From Lewinellaceae bacterium (GTDB taxonomy: Bacteria > Bacteroidota > Bacteroidia > Chitinophagales > Saprospiraceae): DNA of 64,000 bases. Position 1 is the stretch's first letter; each line of letters begins with the position of its first letter. Below are positions 27,578 to 35,649 of this stretch, in pieces. Made by a program: the position numbers and the translations under genes. The stretch covers positions 3,212,001 to 3,276,000 of the forward strand of contig JACJXW010000004.1 in NCBI GenBank assembly GCA_020636405.1, given 5' to 3'. The notes below the pieces were generated by a model. The model was given only the letters and a program-made list of their open reading frames with translations. It did no database searches and was not told where the DNA came from.

Positions 27578-28912
27578 ATGTTCATGCCAACATCGTTTTT
27601 CCGAATTAGCGAGGCTCTGGTTGCCTTACTGTTAATGATTTTTACCTTCGCCTGTCAGCGCAAATCAGCCCCTATCGGTGCTCAACCCTCTGCTGAGGTG
27701 CCCAACATCCTGATCGGCCAGGGGGGCTTTGTAGGGCCATGTGAACCAAGCATTGCAATTAGCCCGGTGGAGCCCAACAGGGTAGTGGCCGGAGCTATTC
27801 TCGACCGCGTCTATTATTCGGAGGATGGAGGTAAGTCCTGGAAGCAGGATAGGCTGCGCTCCCCCCTGGGCGTCTACGGGGACCCGGTCATCCTGGCGGA
27901 TTATGCCGGCAACTTCCATTACGCTCACCTTTCCAACCCGGGCGGCAGCAGCTTCAGCGAGAACTGGCTGGACCGCATTGTGATTCAACGTTCACAGGAC
28001 GGCGGTAAAAGCTGGAACGAGGGGGCTTTCGCCGGGCTGAGGCCTCCCCATGACCAGGATAAGCACTGGCTGGCTACCGACCCCAGGAACCACCACCTCT
28101 ACATCACCTGGACGGAATTCGACAAGTACGATAGCCGGGAGCCCGAAGACCATAGCCGCATTCTTTTTTCCAGGTCTACCGACGGCGGCCTGAGCTGGAG
28201 CGAGGCGATTGTCATCAGCCAGCTTGAAGGCGATTGCCTGGATGGTGATCAGACCACAGAGGGCGCCGTGCCGGCAGTGGGCCCAAACGGCGAAGTCTAC
28301 GTCGCCTGGGCCTACAATGAAAAGATCTACTTCGACCGGTCCCTGGATGAAGGGCAAACCTGGCTGGAGGAGGATGTCGTCGTTGCCGGTCAGCCCGGAG
28401 GCTGGTCTTTCGATATCCCAGGTATCTTTCGCTGTAACGGGATGCCCATAACCGTCGCCGACCTGAGCAACGGGCCCCACAGGGGAACCATCTACGTCAA
28501 CTGGAGCGACCAACGTAATGGCGCCGGCGACACCGACATCTGGCTGGCGGCATCCAGGGATGGAGGGCAGAGCTGGAGTACCCCTGTCCGCGTTAACGAC
28601 GATGCCCCCGGTAAGCAGCAGTTCTTTACCTGGATGGACATCGACCCCACTACGGGCTTTCTCTATTTCGTTTTCTATGACCGCCGCGCATACAACGATG
28701 AACGCACCGATGTTTATCTGGCCTGGTCAACCGATGGCGGGCAGTCCTTTACCAACCGGCGTATTAGTGACCGGCCTTTTATCCCGGATGCCAGTGTCTT
28801 TTTTGGGGATTACAACGATATTAGTGCTTACGACGGCCATATCCGCCCCATCTGGACCAGAATGGAAGAAGGGCGGCTGAGTGTATGGACGGCGTTGGTG
28901 GAGATGAAGTGA
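27578..28912 (+). CDS. Asp-box repeat lipoprotein, sialidase-like glycosidase fold
   Basis: The 444-residue protein starts with a signal peptide and lipobox (FTFAC). At least six Asp-box motifs are visible: SEDGGKSW, SQDGGKSW, STDGGLSW, SLDEGQTW, SRDGGQSW and STDGGQSF, spaced as in a six-bladed beta-propeller. Such propellers occur in sialidases and related hydrolases, but also in proteins with no enzyme activity. I do not see the RIP arginine motif and triad of true sialidases, so the enzyme call is open. It is divergent from the pullulanase gene, and its ATG overlaps nothing. Confidence 0.75.
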   Translation: MFMPTSFFRISEALVALLLMIFTFACQRKSAPIGAQPSAEVPNILIGQGGFVGPCEPSIAISPVEPNRVVAGAILDRVYYSEDGGKSWKQDRLRSPLGVYGDPVILADYAGNFHYAHLSNPGGSSFSENWLDRIVIQRSQDGGKSWNEGAFAGLRPPHDQDKHWLATDPRNHHLYITWTEFDKYDSREPEDHSRILFSRSTDGGLSWSEAIVISQLEGDCLDGDQTTEGAVPAVGPNGEVYVAWAYNEKIYFDRSLDEGQTWLEEDVVVAGQPGGWSFDIPGIFRCNGMPITVADLSNGPHRGTIYVNWSDQRNGAGDTDIWLAASRDGGQSWSTPVRVNDDAPGKQQFFTWMDIDPTTGFLYFVFYDRRAYNDERTDVYLAWSTDGGQSFTNRRISDRPFIPDASVFFGDYNDISAYDGHIRPIWTRMEEGRLSVWTALVEMK

Positions 28913-29006
28913 GGCTTTTAATTCCCTGGATTGAATGGAGAAATAATGGAACATGAGCGTAGCGGCTGATAGAATGGAATGGAATAAATTAGCGCTTGGG
29001 GCCCTC

Positions 29007-29037
29007 TTTAAGCGGCAATTTTCCATTGCCGCTTAAA
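29007..29037 (+). terminator. Hairpin terminator after the Asp-box gene
   Basis: A perfect 13-bp stem (29007-29019 with 29025-29037, loop of five) is followed within ten bases by a short T run (29046-29051). It lies about 95 bases after the Asp-box gene stop. Confidence 0.7.
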
Positions 29038-29062
29038 TTGGAGCTCTTTTTAATACTTCAGT

Positions 29063-29070
29063 TAAATTTG
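29063..29070 (+). promoter_or_regulatory. Putative promoter of the TIR-like two-gene unit
   Basis: TAAATTTG matches TAnnTTTG; TTG at 29038-29040 lies 22 bases upstream, a plausible -33 element at the end of the preceding terminator stem. The gene starts about 87 bases downstream of the box. Confidence 0.5.
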
Positions 29071-29156
29071 TCCACCTGCTTACTTAATTACATTAGGGTT
29101 TTTATCCATACCTTAGAGGTTGCCCTATCAGAAAATAACATCTAAAGCTCTGAACT

Positions 29157-30209
29157 ATGCCGCATGCATTTGTCATCCGTCCATTTGGAATTAAAAAAGA
29201 CCGTGAAGGGAATGAGGTCAATTTTGACCGGGTTTATGAGAAAATGATCCGGCCAGCTCTGGAAGAAGTGCAATTCAGCGGAGGTTCGATGGGCGAGATC
29301 AAGGTAGCTGGCAATATCCGGGAAGATATGTTTCGCCTGATCTTCTCCGCCGACCTGGTTATTTGTGATCTTTCCATTCACAACGCCAACGTGTTCTATG
29401 AGTTGGGCATCCGGCATGCTCTGCGCAGGAACCGTACCATCCTGCTCAGGGATGAATCCCTGTCGGATGAGATCCCCTTTGACCTGCAAACAGACCGTTA
29501 TTTCACCTACAATGCTCAGAAGCCCGGCAATTTCAAGGAAAAACTTACGGAAATTATCCAGGCCACACTAAAAAGTGACCGGCAATGGGACAGCCCGGTA
29601 TTTGCCGCGTTGGCCGGGTTACAGGAACCGGCTCTCGAATCACAGGCCCCCGCCGAGTTCCGGAATGAAGTGGAACGTGCCCAGGCGGCCAGGTTGAAGG
29701 GCTGGCTTCGGTTGTTGTCGGAAGAAGTGCGCATGCGGGAATTCAGCTGGGCGGGCCTCCGGCTGGTGGCGAAGGCACAATTTCATCTGAAAGATTTCAA
29801 GGGGTCGCGAAAAAGCTGGGAGGAGGTTAGAAAATACTACCCTGCCGATATTGAAAGCAATCTGCACCTGGCCAGTATCTATGAAAGGCTGTTTCGCCGG
29901 GGGCCGCGGAAAGCGCTGTTCAAGTTAACCCGGAAAGCGGCTAAGGCGCCGGAAGCTATGGATATCCCGGAGATGATCCGGCCGGAAGACCGGGGCTTGT
30001 TTGAGTTGTCCAACCAGGCGATTGAAAATGTACTCCGGAACCTGATGGCCACCATACAGGAGTTGACGGAAGCCCTTACCTTGAAGGGGCGCAATTACAA
30101 AACCCGATGGCGCCTGGAATTCGAGCACCTGGACCCGCTGGAAGTGCGCCGCCGCAAAGCGGCCAACCGCTCTCTGAAAGAAACGTACGAAGCTTACCGG
30201 GATGCCTAA
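29157..30209 (+). CDS. TIR-like (DUF4071/TRAFs-binding type) protein with helical repeats
   Basis: Residues 1-130 form an alpha/beta domain related to TIR and nucleoside deoxyribosyltransferase folds: FVIRPFG at the first strand, ADLVICDLSIHNANVF in the middle and FYELGIRHALRR with a conserved Glu82 at the position expected for a catalytic glutamate. The family with this start is annotated as MAP3K TRAFs-binding/DUF4071 type. The C-terminal two thirds are helical, with a TPR-like unit near residues 200-245 (FHLKDFKGSRKSW, IESNLHLASIYE). No signal or membrane segment is seen. The next gene overlaps its stop by eight bases, so the two are coupled. Confidence 0.7.
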   Translation: MPHAFVIRPFGIKKDREGNEVNFDRVYEKMIRPALEEVQFSGGSMGEIKVAGNIREDMFRLIFSADLVICDLSIHNANVFYELGIRHALRRNRTILLRDESLSDEIPFDLQTDRYFTYNAQKPGNFKEKLTEIIQATLKSDRQWDSPVFAALAGLQEPALESQAPAEFRNEVERAQAARLKGWLRLLSEEVRMREFSWAGLRLVAKAQFHLKDFKGSRKSWEEVRKYYPADIESNLHLASIYERLFRRGPRKALFKLTRKAAKAPEAMDIPEMIRPEDRGLFELSNQAIENVLRNLMATIQELTEALTLKGRNYKTRWRLEFEHLDPLEVRRRKAANRSLKETYEAYRDA

Positions 30210-30510
30210 CCGTTTTATGGAATTATCCGCAAACGGTAAACAGCACAAGGTGCTTGAACTCAACGAACGGGAAGAGCTGCCCAACTGGCTTTGGGAAAAT
30301 GGCGTCTGTCAATGGGAGCGAGCTCGAAGGTGGGCCATTCAACGGGCTTTGGCCATGGGCGTGCCTCATGTGACGCTGCTTGTCGTCCTGGACGAGGGCG
30401 AAGGAGATAGCAGGCCCATTCCCGCCAGCGTCTCCCAATTGGTCAATTACGCTCTGGAAAATGAAAAGGTAAAAGTTCAGGTGTTGAAGCTGAAGGAATT
30501 GCTGAAATGA
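30202..30510 (+). CDS. Small protein coupled to the TIR-like gene
   Basis: This 102-residue protein starts inside the end of the TIR-like gene (ATG 30202, upstream stop 30207-30209), strong evidence of co-translation. It is cytoplasmic, with a Trp-rich helix (LPNWLWENGVCQWERARRW), a hydrophobic strand (HVTLLVVLDEGE) and a Lys/Val-rich end. I do not recognise a family. A partner, regulator or immunity factor for the TIR-like protein is the natural guess, but this is not shown by the sequence. Confidence 0.6.
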   Translation: MPNRFMELSANGKQHKVLELNEREELPNWLWENGVCQWERARRWAIQRALAMGVPHVTLLVVLDEGEGDSRPIPASVSQLVNYALENEKVKVQVLKLKELLK

Positions 30511-30537
30511 TGGCGGGCAGCCGGCGGTAGGAACGCT

Positions 30538-30580
30538 GAAAAAAAGATAGGGGCAGCCTCCCAAATTTGGAAGCTACCCC
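30538..30580 (-). terminator. Intrinsic terminator of pruA
   Basis: On the minus strand a 12-base arm with G:U pairs (complement of 30569-30580 with 30550-30561, containing the palindrome ccaaatttgg) is followed by a run of seven T (complement of 30539-30545). It lies 45 bases after the pruA stop. Confidence 0.7.
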
Positions 30581-30624
30581 ATGCTCGACTTGTTATTAGC
30601 AAGCTTGTCCCATAAATGTGGGGA

Positions 30625-32262
30625 CTATTCTTCAGCCATGAACGGATAGCGATAATCCGTCGGCGGTACGAAATTTTCCTTGATCGCCCGGGCGGACACC
30701 CACCGGTAAAGGTTGAGGATGGAACCGGCCTTGTCGTTGGTTCCCGACCCTCTGGCCCCACCAAAAGGCTGTTGCCCGACCACTGCACCCGTAGGCTTGT
30801 CATTGATGTAAAAGTTCCCGGCGGAATGGCGCAGCCGTTCTGTCGCCAGTACTACTGCTTCGCGGTCTTTAGCGAAGATGGCGCCGGTAAGTCCGTAAGG
30901 TGAAGTGTTGTCCAACAATTCAAGCGTTTCCTCGTACGCCTCATCGTCGTAAATATAGAGGGTCAGTACGGGGCCGAAGATCTCTTCACACATAGTGAGG
31001 TACTTCGGGTTTTTGGCCAGGATGACGGTAGGCTCAATGAAATAACCCTTTGATTTATCGTAACCTCCACCAGAGATGATCTCTGCTTCCTGGCTTTTTT
31101 TAGCGTGGTCGATGAACTCGCTGATCTTGTCAAAGGCCCGCTCATCGATCACAGCGCTCATAAAGTTAGAAAAGTCTTCCGGATTACCCATTTTTATCGA
31201 CTTTAAATCTTTCAGCAGCCCCGATTTTATATCCGGCCAAAGGCTTTTGGGCAGGTAAGCGCGGGAAACGGCAGAGCATTTTTGCCCCTGGTATTCAAAC
31301 GCGCCCCGGGTCAGGGCGGTCACTACCTGGGCGGCAACGGCGGAAGAGTGAGCGATGAGGAAGTCCTTGCCGCCGGTCTCCCCAACGACCCGTGGGTAGG
31401 AGCGGTATTTGCTGAGGTTTTTGCCCATGGTCTGCCAGAGTTCCTGGAAGACGCCGGTGCTTCCTGTAAAGTGGATGCCGGCGTAGTCCGGATGGGAGAA
31501 GATCACCTCTCCGGCCACCTGTCCGCTGACGAAAACCAGGTTGATGACGCCCGCAGGCAGGCCGGCTTCCTCCATGATCTCCATGATCAGGTTAGAAACA
31601 TAGAGCTGCGATTCTGCCGCTTTCCAGACCACCACATTGCCCATCAGGGCAGGAGCGGAAGGCAGGTTGCCGGCGATGGAGGCAAAGTTAAAGGGCGTAA
31701 GTGCAAAGACGAAACCCTCCAGCGGGCGGTACTCCATGCGGTTCCAGATGCCGTTGCCCGAGACGTTGAGGGGTTGCTCCTTGTAGATCTCCGCCATGAA
31801 CTGTACGTTAAAGCGCCAGAAGTCGCACAACTCCGCCACTGCGTCAATTTCGGACTGAAAGGCCGTCTTGGATTGTACGAGCATACAGGCGGCGTTCATT
31901 TTCTGGCGGTAGGGGCCTGCGAGCAGGTCGGCTGCCTTCAGAAAAATGGCGGCCCGTTCCTGCCAGGGCATTTTTTCCCAGGCGGGCTTGGCCTTCAGCG
32001 CTGCATCGATGGCCATTTTGACCTCGTCGGCGCCGCCCTTGTAGAAATGCCCCAGAGTGTGCTTCAACTCATGCGGAGGGCGAATGGGGAGCTTTTTCCC
32101 AGACTTGACCTTCTGGCCGCCAATGGTCATAAGAACTTCAACTTCTTTGGATTTGGTGGCTTTCAGCGCAGCTTTGAGCTCCGCCCGTTCCGGGCTGCCG
32201 GGGGCATAGCTGAGCACCTTTTCATTGATGGCCTGAGGTACTTTGAAATACGCGTCTGACAT
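30625..32262 (-). CDS. pruA: L-glutamate gamma-semialdehyde dehydrogenase
   Basis: The 545-residue enzyme oxidises glutamate semialdehyde to glutamate with NAD, the second step of proline breakdown. Family motifs are TPFNFASIAGN (active-site approach), the glutamate VGETGGKDF, the nucleophile region EYQGQKCSA with its Cys, and EEIFGP. Length and N-terminus agree with the stand-alone PruA group of Bacteroidota and mitochondria, not the bifunctional PutA. No proline dehydrogenase gene lies next to it. A promoter box at 32302-32309 and a terminator at 30538-30580 make it a single-gene unit. Confidence 0.94.
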   Translation of the reverse strand: MSDAYFKVPQAINEKVLSYAPGSPERAELKAALKATKSKEVEVLMTIGGQKVKSGKKLPIRPPHELKHTLGHFYKGGADEVKMAIDAALKAKPAWEKMPWQERAAIFLKAADLLAGPYRQKMNAACMLVQSKTAFQSEIDAVAELCDFWRFNVQFMAEIYKEQPLNVSGNGIWNRMEYRPLEGFVFALTPFNFASIAGNLPSAPALMGNVVVWKAAESQLYVSNLIMEIMEEAGLPAGVINLVFVSGQVAGEVIFSHPDYAGIHFTGSTGVFQELWQTMGKNLSKYRSYPRVVGETGGKDFLIAHSSAVAAQVVTALTRGAFEYQGQKCSAVSRAYLPKSLWPDIKSGLLKDLKSIKMGNPEDFSNFMSAVIDERAFDKISEFIDHAKKSQEAEIISGGGYDKSKGYFIEPTVILAKNPKYLTMCEEIFGPVLTLYIYDDEAYEETLELLDNTSPYGLTGAIFAKDREAVVLATERLRHSAGNFYINDKPTGAVVGQQPFGGARGSGTNDKAGSILNLYRWVSARAIKENFVPPTDYRYPFMAEE

Positions 32263-32301
32263 AATATTTCGGTTGGTTTTTAATGGTTAGCGTTGCGGCT
32301 G

Positions 32302-32309
32302 CAAAGGTA
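32302..32309 (-). promoter_or_regulatory. Putative -7 promoter box of pruA
   Basis: The minus strand reads TACCTTTG, an exact TAnnTTTG match, 40 bases before the pruA ATG. Confidence 0.5.
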
Positions 32310-32327
32310 AGGCATTAAGCGTGGAAT

Positions 32328-33008
32328 TTAAAGGAAAGCATTCAGCTTTTGGAGCTCGGCCACCTCGTAGTTCGGAGCGATTCCCAGGCTGTTTTCCTGT
32401 CGCCCGGGGTTATACCAACAGGTATGTATGCCGAATTCTGCTCCCCCCCGGATATCGGCGCTCAGGCTGTCTCCGACGATCAGGACCTTATCCTTGGGAG
32501 GATGGCCGATCTGTTCAAACGTATACTCGAAGAAGGAGGCGTTGGGTTTGGAATGCCCGATCTCATCGGAGACGATAATAGATTGGAAGTAGGGCGTCAG
32601 TCCGGCTTTCTTTATCCTTGGCCGTTGGACTTCCTTGAGCCCGTTGGTCACCAGTGCCATTTGGTACTTTCCTGTCAGTCGCTGGAGTTGTTCCATGGCC
32701 CCATCTACCAGAAACCCGGTTTGGGAAAGATGGTAAAGGTAGCGTGCGCTGACAACGTGTTCGTCTGCCTGGTGGCCGATCGCTTCGAAGAACAATTTAA
32801 ACCGGCGGGGACGGAGCTCTTCCGGAGTGATCTCTCCCTGCTCGAAGGCCCGCCAGCAAGCCTTGTTGATCCGGTGGTAATGCTGGTTGTAATCATCCTG
32901 AAAAGGGATATCGGCCTCCGCCAGCGCCTTCTGCAGCGCTTCGCGTTCGGAACGGTCAAAATCCAGGATGGTATTATCTGCGTCGAAGAGTATCCAGTTG
33001 TAGGGCAT
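32328..33008 (-). CDS. yjjG: YjjG-family HAD nucleotidase
   Basis: The 226-residue protein is a haloacid-dehalogenase phosphatase: FDADNTILDFD (nucleophile and acid/base Asp) at the start, LVTNG for the second motif, the Lys in HSKPNASFF and VGDSLSADI for the last acidic motif. Length and helical cap match the YjjG group, which removes phosphate from non-canonical pyrimidine nucleotides and so cleans the pool. It lies downstream of coaD on the same strand, separated by 74 bases that hold a short tandem repeat. Confidence 0.85.
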   Translation of the reverse strand: MPYNWILFDADNTILDFDRSEREALQKALAEADIPFQDDYNQHYHRINKACWRAFEQGEITPEELRPRRFKLFFEAIGHQADEHVVSARYLYHLSQTGFLVDGAMEQLQRLTGKYQMALVTNGLKEVQRPRIKKAGLTPYFQSIIVSDEIGHSKPNASFFEYTFEQIGHPPKDKVLIVGDSLSADIRGGAEFGIHTCWYNPGRQENSLGIAPNYEVAELQKLNAFL

Positions 33009-33015
33009 CTTTTGG

Positions 33016-33053
33016 TGGATTCGGGATTCGTGGATTCGTGGATTCGGGATTCG
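33016..33053. repeat. Short tandem repeat of ggattcg units
   Basis: The block contains tggattcgggattcg twice (33016-33030 and 33039-33053) with a single tggattcg between, giving five ggattcg-like units in 38 bases. It lies between coaD and the YjjG-type gene. Confidence 0.75.
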
Positions 33054-33082
33054 GGGATTGATACCTTAACACATAAGCACAT

Positions 33083-33556
33083 TTACACATTCATTTCTCC
33101 CACCTTCACCTGGCCGGGCAGGAAAGGACTGGCGTCGCCTTTGCCTTTGATGATCTCCCGGACAATGGTGGAACTGATGTGGGAATAAGCCGGCTGGCTG
33201 ATGAGAAAAATAGTTTCCAGGCCATGGCCAACGATGTTGTTGAGCTGGGAGATGGTCTTTTCATAATCGAAATCCGAAGCGTTGCGCAGCCCTCTGAGGA
33301 GGTAGCGCGCCCCGATCTGTTCTGCATAGTGGGCCGTCAGTCCGCTGAAATGGCCGACTTCCACCTTGGGTTCTTCGTGAAAGACATCGCGGAGCCAGTT
33401 CAGGCGCTCCTCCAGTTTGAAAAGATACTTCTTCTGATCGTTGATCCCGATAGCCACGACGACCTTATCGAACAGCGGTAATGACCTTTTTACCAGGTCT
33501 ACATGGCCCACCGTGATGGGGTCGAAGGAACCGGGGAACACTGCAATTTTTGTCAT
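33083..33556 (-). CDS. coaD: Pantetheine-phosphate adenylyltransferase
   Basis: The 157-residue enzyme makes dephospho-CoA from 4'-phosphopantetheine and ATP, the fourth step of coenzyme A synthesis. The nucleotidyl transferase motif PGSFDPITVGHVD at the N-terminus (TxGH) and the C-terminal SSTIVREI are diagnostic. Length is normal for CoaD. It lies just downstream of the macrodomain gene (about 53 bases) on the same strand, without visible functional connection. Confidence 0.95.
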   Translation of the reverse strand: MTKIAVFPGSFDPITVGHVDLVKRSLPLFDKVVVAIGINDQKKYLFKLEERLNWLRDVFHEEPKVEVGHFSGLTAHYAEQIGARYLLRGLRNASDFDYEKTISQLNNIVGHGLETIFLISQPAYSHISSTIVREIIKGKGDASPFLPGQVKVGEMNV

Positions 33557-33609
33557 CAGATCGGAGGTTAGGGTTCGGGGTAGGTTAAATTTATTGGCTG
33601 TTCTATTGG

Positions 33610-34131
33610 TTATTTCAGGAGCAATGCTTCATAGAGCTGGTAATTCTCTTCGTCGAAGCAGACAAAGTAAACCTGCTCGATGAGATCATCGGATGCAAGG
33701 AAGCCTCTTACGGTTGCTGTAGCGACCCTGGCGGCCCTTTCTTTGGGGAAACCGTAGACGCCGGTGCTGATGTTGGGAAAAGCGACGGTTTTCAAGCCAT
33801 TATCCACTGCCAGTTTCAGGCTGTTCTGATAGCAATCGGCGAGCAGGCCATCACTTTTCTCCTCGCTTTGTTGCCCCCATACCGGCCCTACGGTGTGGAT
33901 CACCTTTTGAGCGGGCATCCTGCCGGCGGTGGTGATCACGGCCTGCCCGGTTGGGCACTTGCCGCAGGTGGCCCGGATCTGTTTACACGCTTCCAGGATT
34001 GCCGGGCCGCCTGCCCGGTGGATGGCACCGTCGACGCCGCCCCCGCCCATTAACGAGGAATTGGCTGCATTGACTACCGCATCCACTTCCATGGTGGTGA
34101 TGTCCCCCCGGGTCAGCTTTATTTTTTTCAT
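33610..34131 (-). CDS. Macrodomain protein, O-acetyl-ADP-ribose deacetylase type
   Basis: The 173-residue protein is one macrodomain: GDITTMEVDAVVNAANSSLMGGGGVDGAIH is close to the ADP-ribose-binding start of the YmdB/MacroD group (the Asn-Ala-Ala-Asn and GGGGVDGAI loop), with VIHTVGPVW and FPNISTGVYGFP forming the phosphate loop. It should remove acyl or ADP-ribose groups linked to ADP-ribose. A nearly ideal promoter lies directly over the start, which predicts a leaderless transcript. Confidence 0.9.
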   Translation of the reverse strand: MKKIKLTRGDITTMEVDAVVNAANSSLMGGGGVDGAIHRAGGPAILEACKQIRATCGKCPTGQAVITTAGRMPAQKVIHTVGPVWGQQSEEKSDGLLADCYQNSLKLAVDNGLKTVAFPNISTGVYGFPKERAARVATATVRGFLASDDLIEQVYFVCFDEENYQLYEALLLK

Positions 34132-34135
34132 GGCT

Positions 34136-34165
34136 CAAAGATAAAGAATCCTTCCTCATTCCAAA
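34136..34165 (-). promoter_or_regulatory. TTTG-N18-TATCTTTG promoter of the macrodomain gene
   Basis: On the minus strand TTTG (complement of 34162-34165) is followed after 18 bases by TATCTTTG (complement of 34136-34143), matching both bacteroidete elements at a normal distance. The ATG begins at 34131, about five bases beyond the box, so transcription should start on or next to it. The -33 box overlaps the end of the neighbouring gene. Confidence 0.6.
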
Positions 34166-34701
34166 AGCCGGAAGGAATCCATGAAGCGGTCGCTTGCGGT
34201 ATTCATGCTGCGTCCCTTGACGGTGGCTGTCTGCAGGGCATAATAGCGGTTGCCGGCCACCAGCGCGCGGGTCTTGATCACGGCCTCTCCATTGATGTAG
34301 TCGATGCGCCAGATCCTGCCGGGGTAGTTGAAAAATGGCCGTTCACTGGAATAGGCCAGCTCGCCTTTGACGCTTTCCACCGCTGATTCTATTGTCGCCT
34401 GGAAAAAATCGTTCAGCAGTTCGGTGGAATCCGAATGGACCGTTAAGGGGGGGTAATCGCAATAACTCAGCATGTAGATAAGGTTATCGGCGCTATCGGC
34501 TGCTGCCGGCTGGTAGAAAAAAACGTGATAGGCGAGTTTGCCTACGGGGGTCTCGATACTGTCCACCTTTTGTTGAAAAGCGCCGGGGGCCATTACCTGG
34601 AACCGGCCTTCATAGGATTTGAACTCCTGCCACTGTTGCTGCCCGGGAAGCGCTGCAGTGCTTATCAAAATGAGGGTAAGAACAAATAAAAAGTGATGCA
34701 T
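34156..34701 (-). CDS. Secreted protein of unknown function
   Basis: The 181-residue product has a signal peptide (MHHFLFVLTLILISTAALPGQ). The mature part shows alternating strands (YEGRFQVMAPGAF, KLAYHVFFYQP, IWRIDYINGEAVI, YYALQTATVKG) and ends with DRFMDSFRLL. Proteins of this pattern occur widely in Bacteroidota, but I know no function. It precedes the macrodomain gene on the same strand, which has its own promoter. It is divergent from the Nudix/NrtR gene. Confidence 0.72.
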   Translation of the reverse strand: MHHFLFVLTLILISTAALPGQQQWQEFKSYEGRFQVMAPGAFQQKVDSIETPVGKLAYHVFFYQPAAADSADNLIYMLSYCDYPPLTVHSDSTELLNDFFQATIESAVESVKGELAYSSERPFFNYPGRIWRIDYINGEAVIKTRALVAGNRYYALQTATVKGRSMNTASDRFMDSFRLLE

Positions 34702-34923
34702 CCAGAATTATTATTGAAGGATTATGGTATTGGCTCACGCTTAAAGTGTATTGCAGTTTTCTAAGGGTTGGTTCCATTTATCAGATTTTCCATTTGATAC
34801 TGCGCCTTTTTTAAACAAGGTTTCTTCACGCTGGGTTTTTCCACCGGGTGTTTGAAAATTCCGTAATTTCACCTCACGAAATAAAAAAACAAGCTAATTC
34901 TCTTCAAAGCCGTTGCTGAAAAC

Positions 34924-35640
34924 ATGCCACATACTTACGAATATCCCCGGCCGGCCCTGACTGTCGACTGCATTATTTTTGGGCTGGACGAAAGCCATGA
35001 GCTCAAGGTATTGCTTATCCAGCGGGCCCATGACCCTTTCGAAGGGCAATGGGCGTTGCCCGGCGGTTTTGTCGATATGGATGAGGGGTTGGAAACGGCA
35101 GCGCTGCGGGAGTTGGAAGAAGAAACCGGCGTCAAGAATGTGTTCATCGAGCAGTTGTACACCTTTGGCGAACCCGGGCGCGACCCGCGCGGCAGGGTGG
35201 TCAGCGTGGCTTACTTTGCCCTCGTCAACCTGGAAGAGCATCCGGTCAAAGCCAATGATGATGCCCGCAGTGTCCGCTGGTTTGCGATCGATGGCTTGCC
35301 AGAGCTGGCCTTCGACCACGAGAAGATACTGCAGGTGGCCATTTCACGCCTGCGCGTCAAGGTGCGTTACCAACCCATTGGCTTTGAACTTTTACCTGAA
35401 AAATTCACGCTTTCTCAACTACAAAAACTATACGAGACCATTCTGGGGGTGGAGGAACTCAACAAGCGCAATTTTCGTACCCGCATTCTGAAGATGGGTG
35501 TCCTGAATGAAGTCGGAAAACAGGAAGGGGTTGCCCACCGCCCTGCCAAATTATACAGTTTCAACAAGGAAAAATACGAGCAGCTGGCGAAGGAGAAGTA
35601 CGAAGACCTCCTCCGCCGGGGTGTAGATTTTGAAATATGA
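34924..35640 (+). CDS. Nudix-domain regulator of NrtR type
   Basis: Residues 1-145 form a Nudix domain with an intact box: GGFVDMDEGLETAALRELEEETG (residues about 48-69, G x5 E x7 REUxEE x GU). Residues about 150-238 look like the winged-helix domain that in the NrtR family binds DNA and senses ADP-ribose-type ligands. NrtR proteins control NAD-salvage or sugar-use operons; here no such operon is adjacent, so the target is unknown, and a hydrolase role remains possible. The WG-repeat gene starts nine bases after its stop. Confidence 0.85.
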   Translation: MPHTYEYPRPALTVDCIIFGLDESHELKVLLIQRAHDPFEGQWALPGGFVDMDEGLETAALRELEEETGVKNVFIEQLYTFGEPGRDPRGRVVSVAYFALVNLEEHPVKANDDARSVRWFAIDGLPELAFDHEKILQVAISRLRVKVRYQPIGFELLPEKFTLSQLQKLYETILGVEELNKRNFRTRILKMGVLNEVGKQEGVAHRPAKLYSFNKEKYEQLAKEKYEDLLRRGVDFEI

Positions 35641-35649
35641 AACCTGGCT

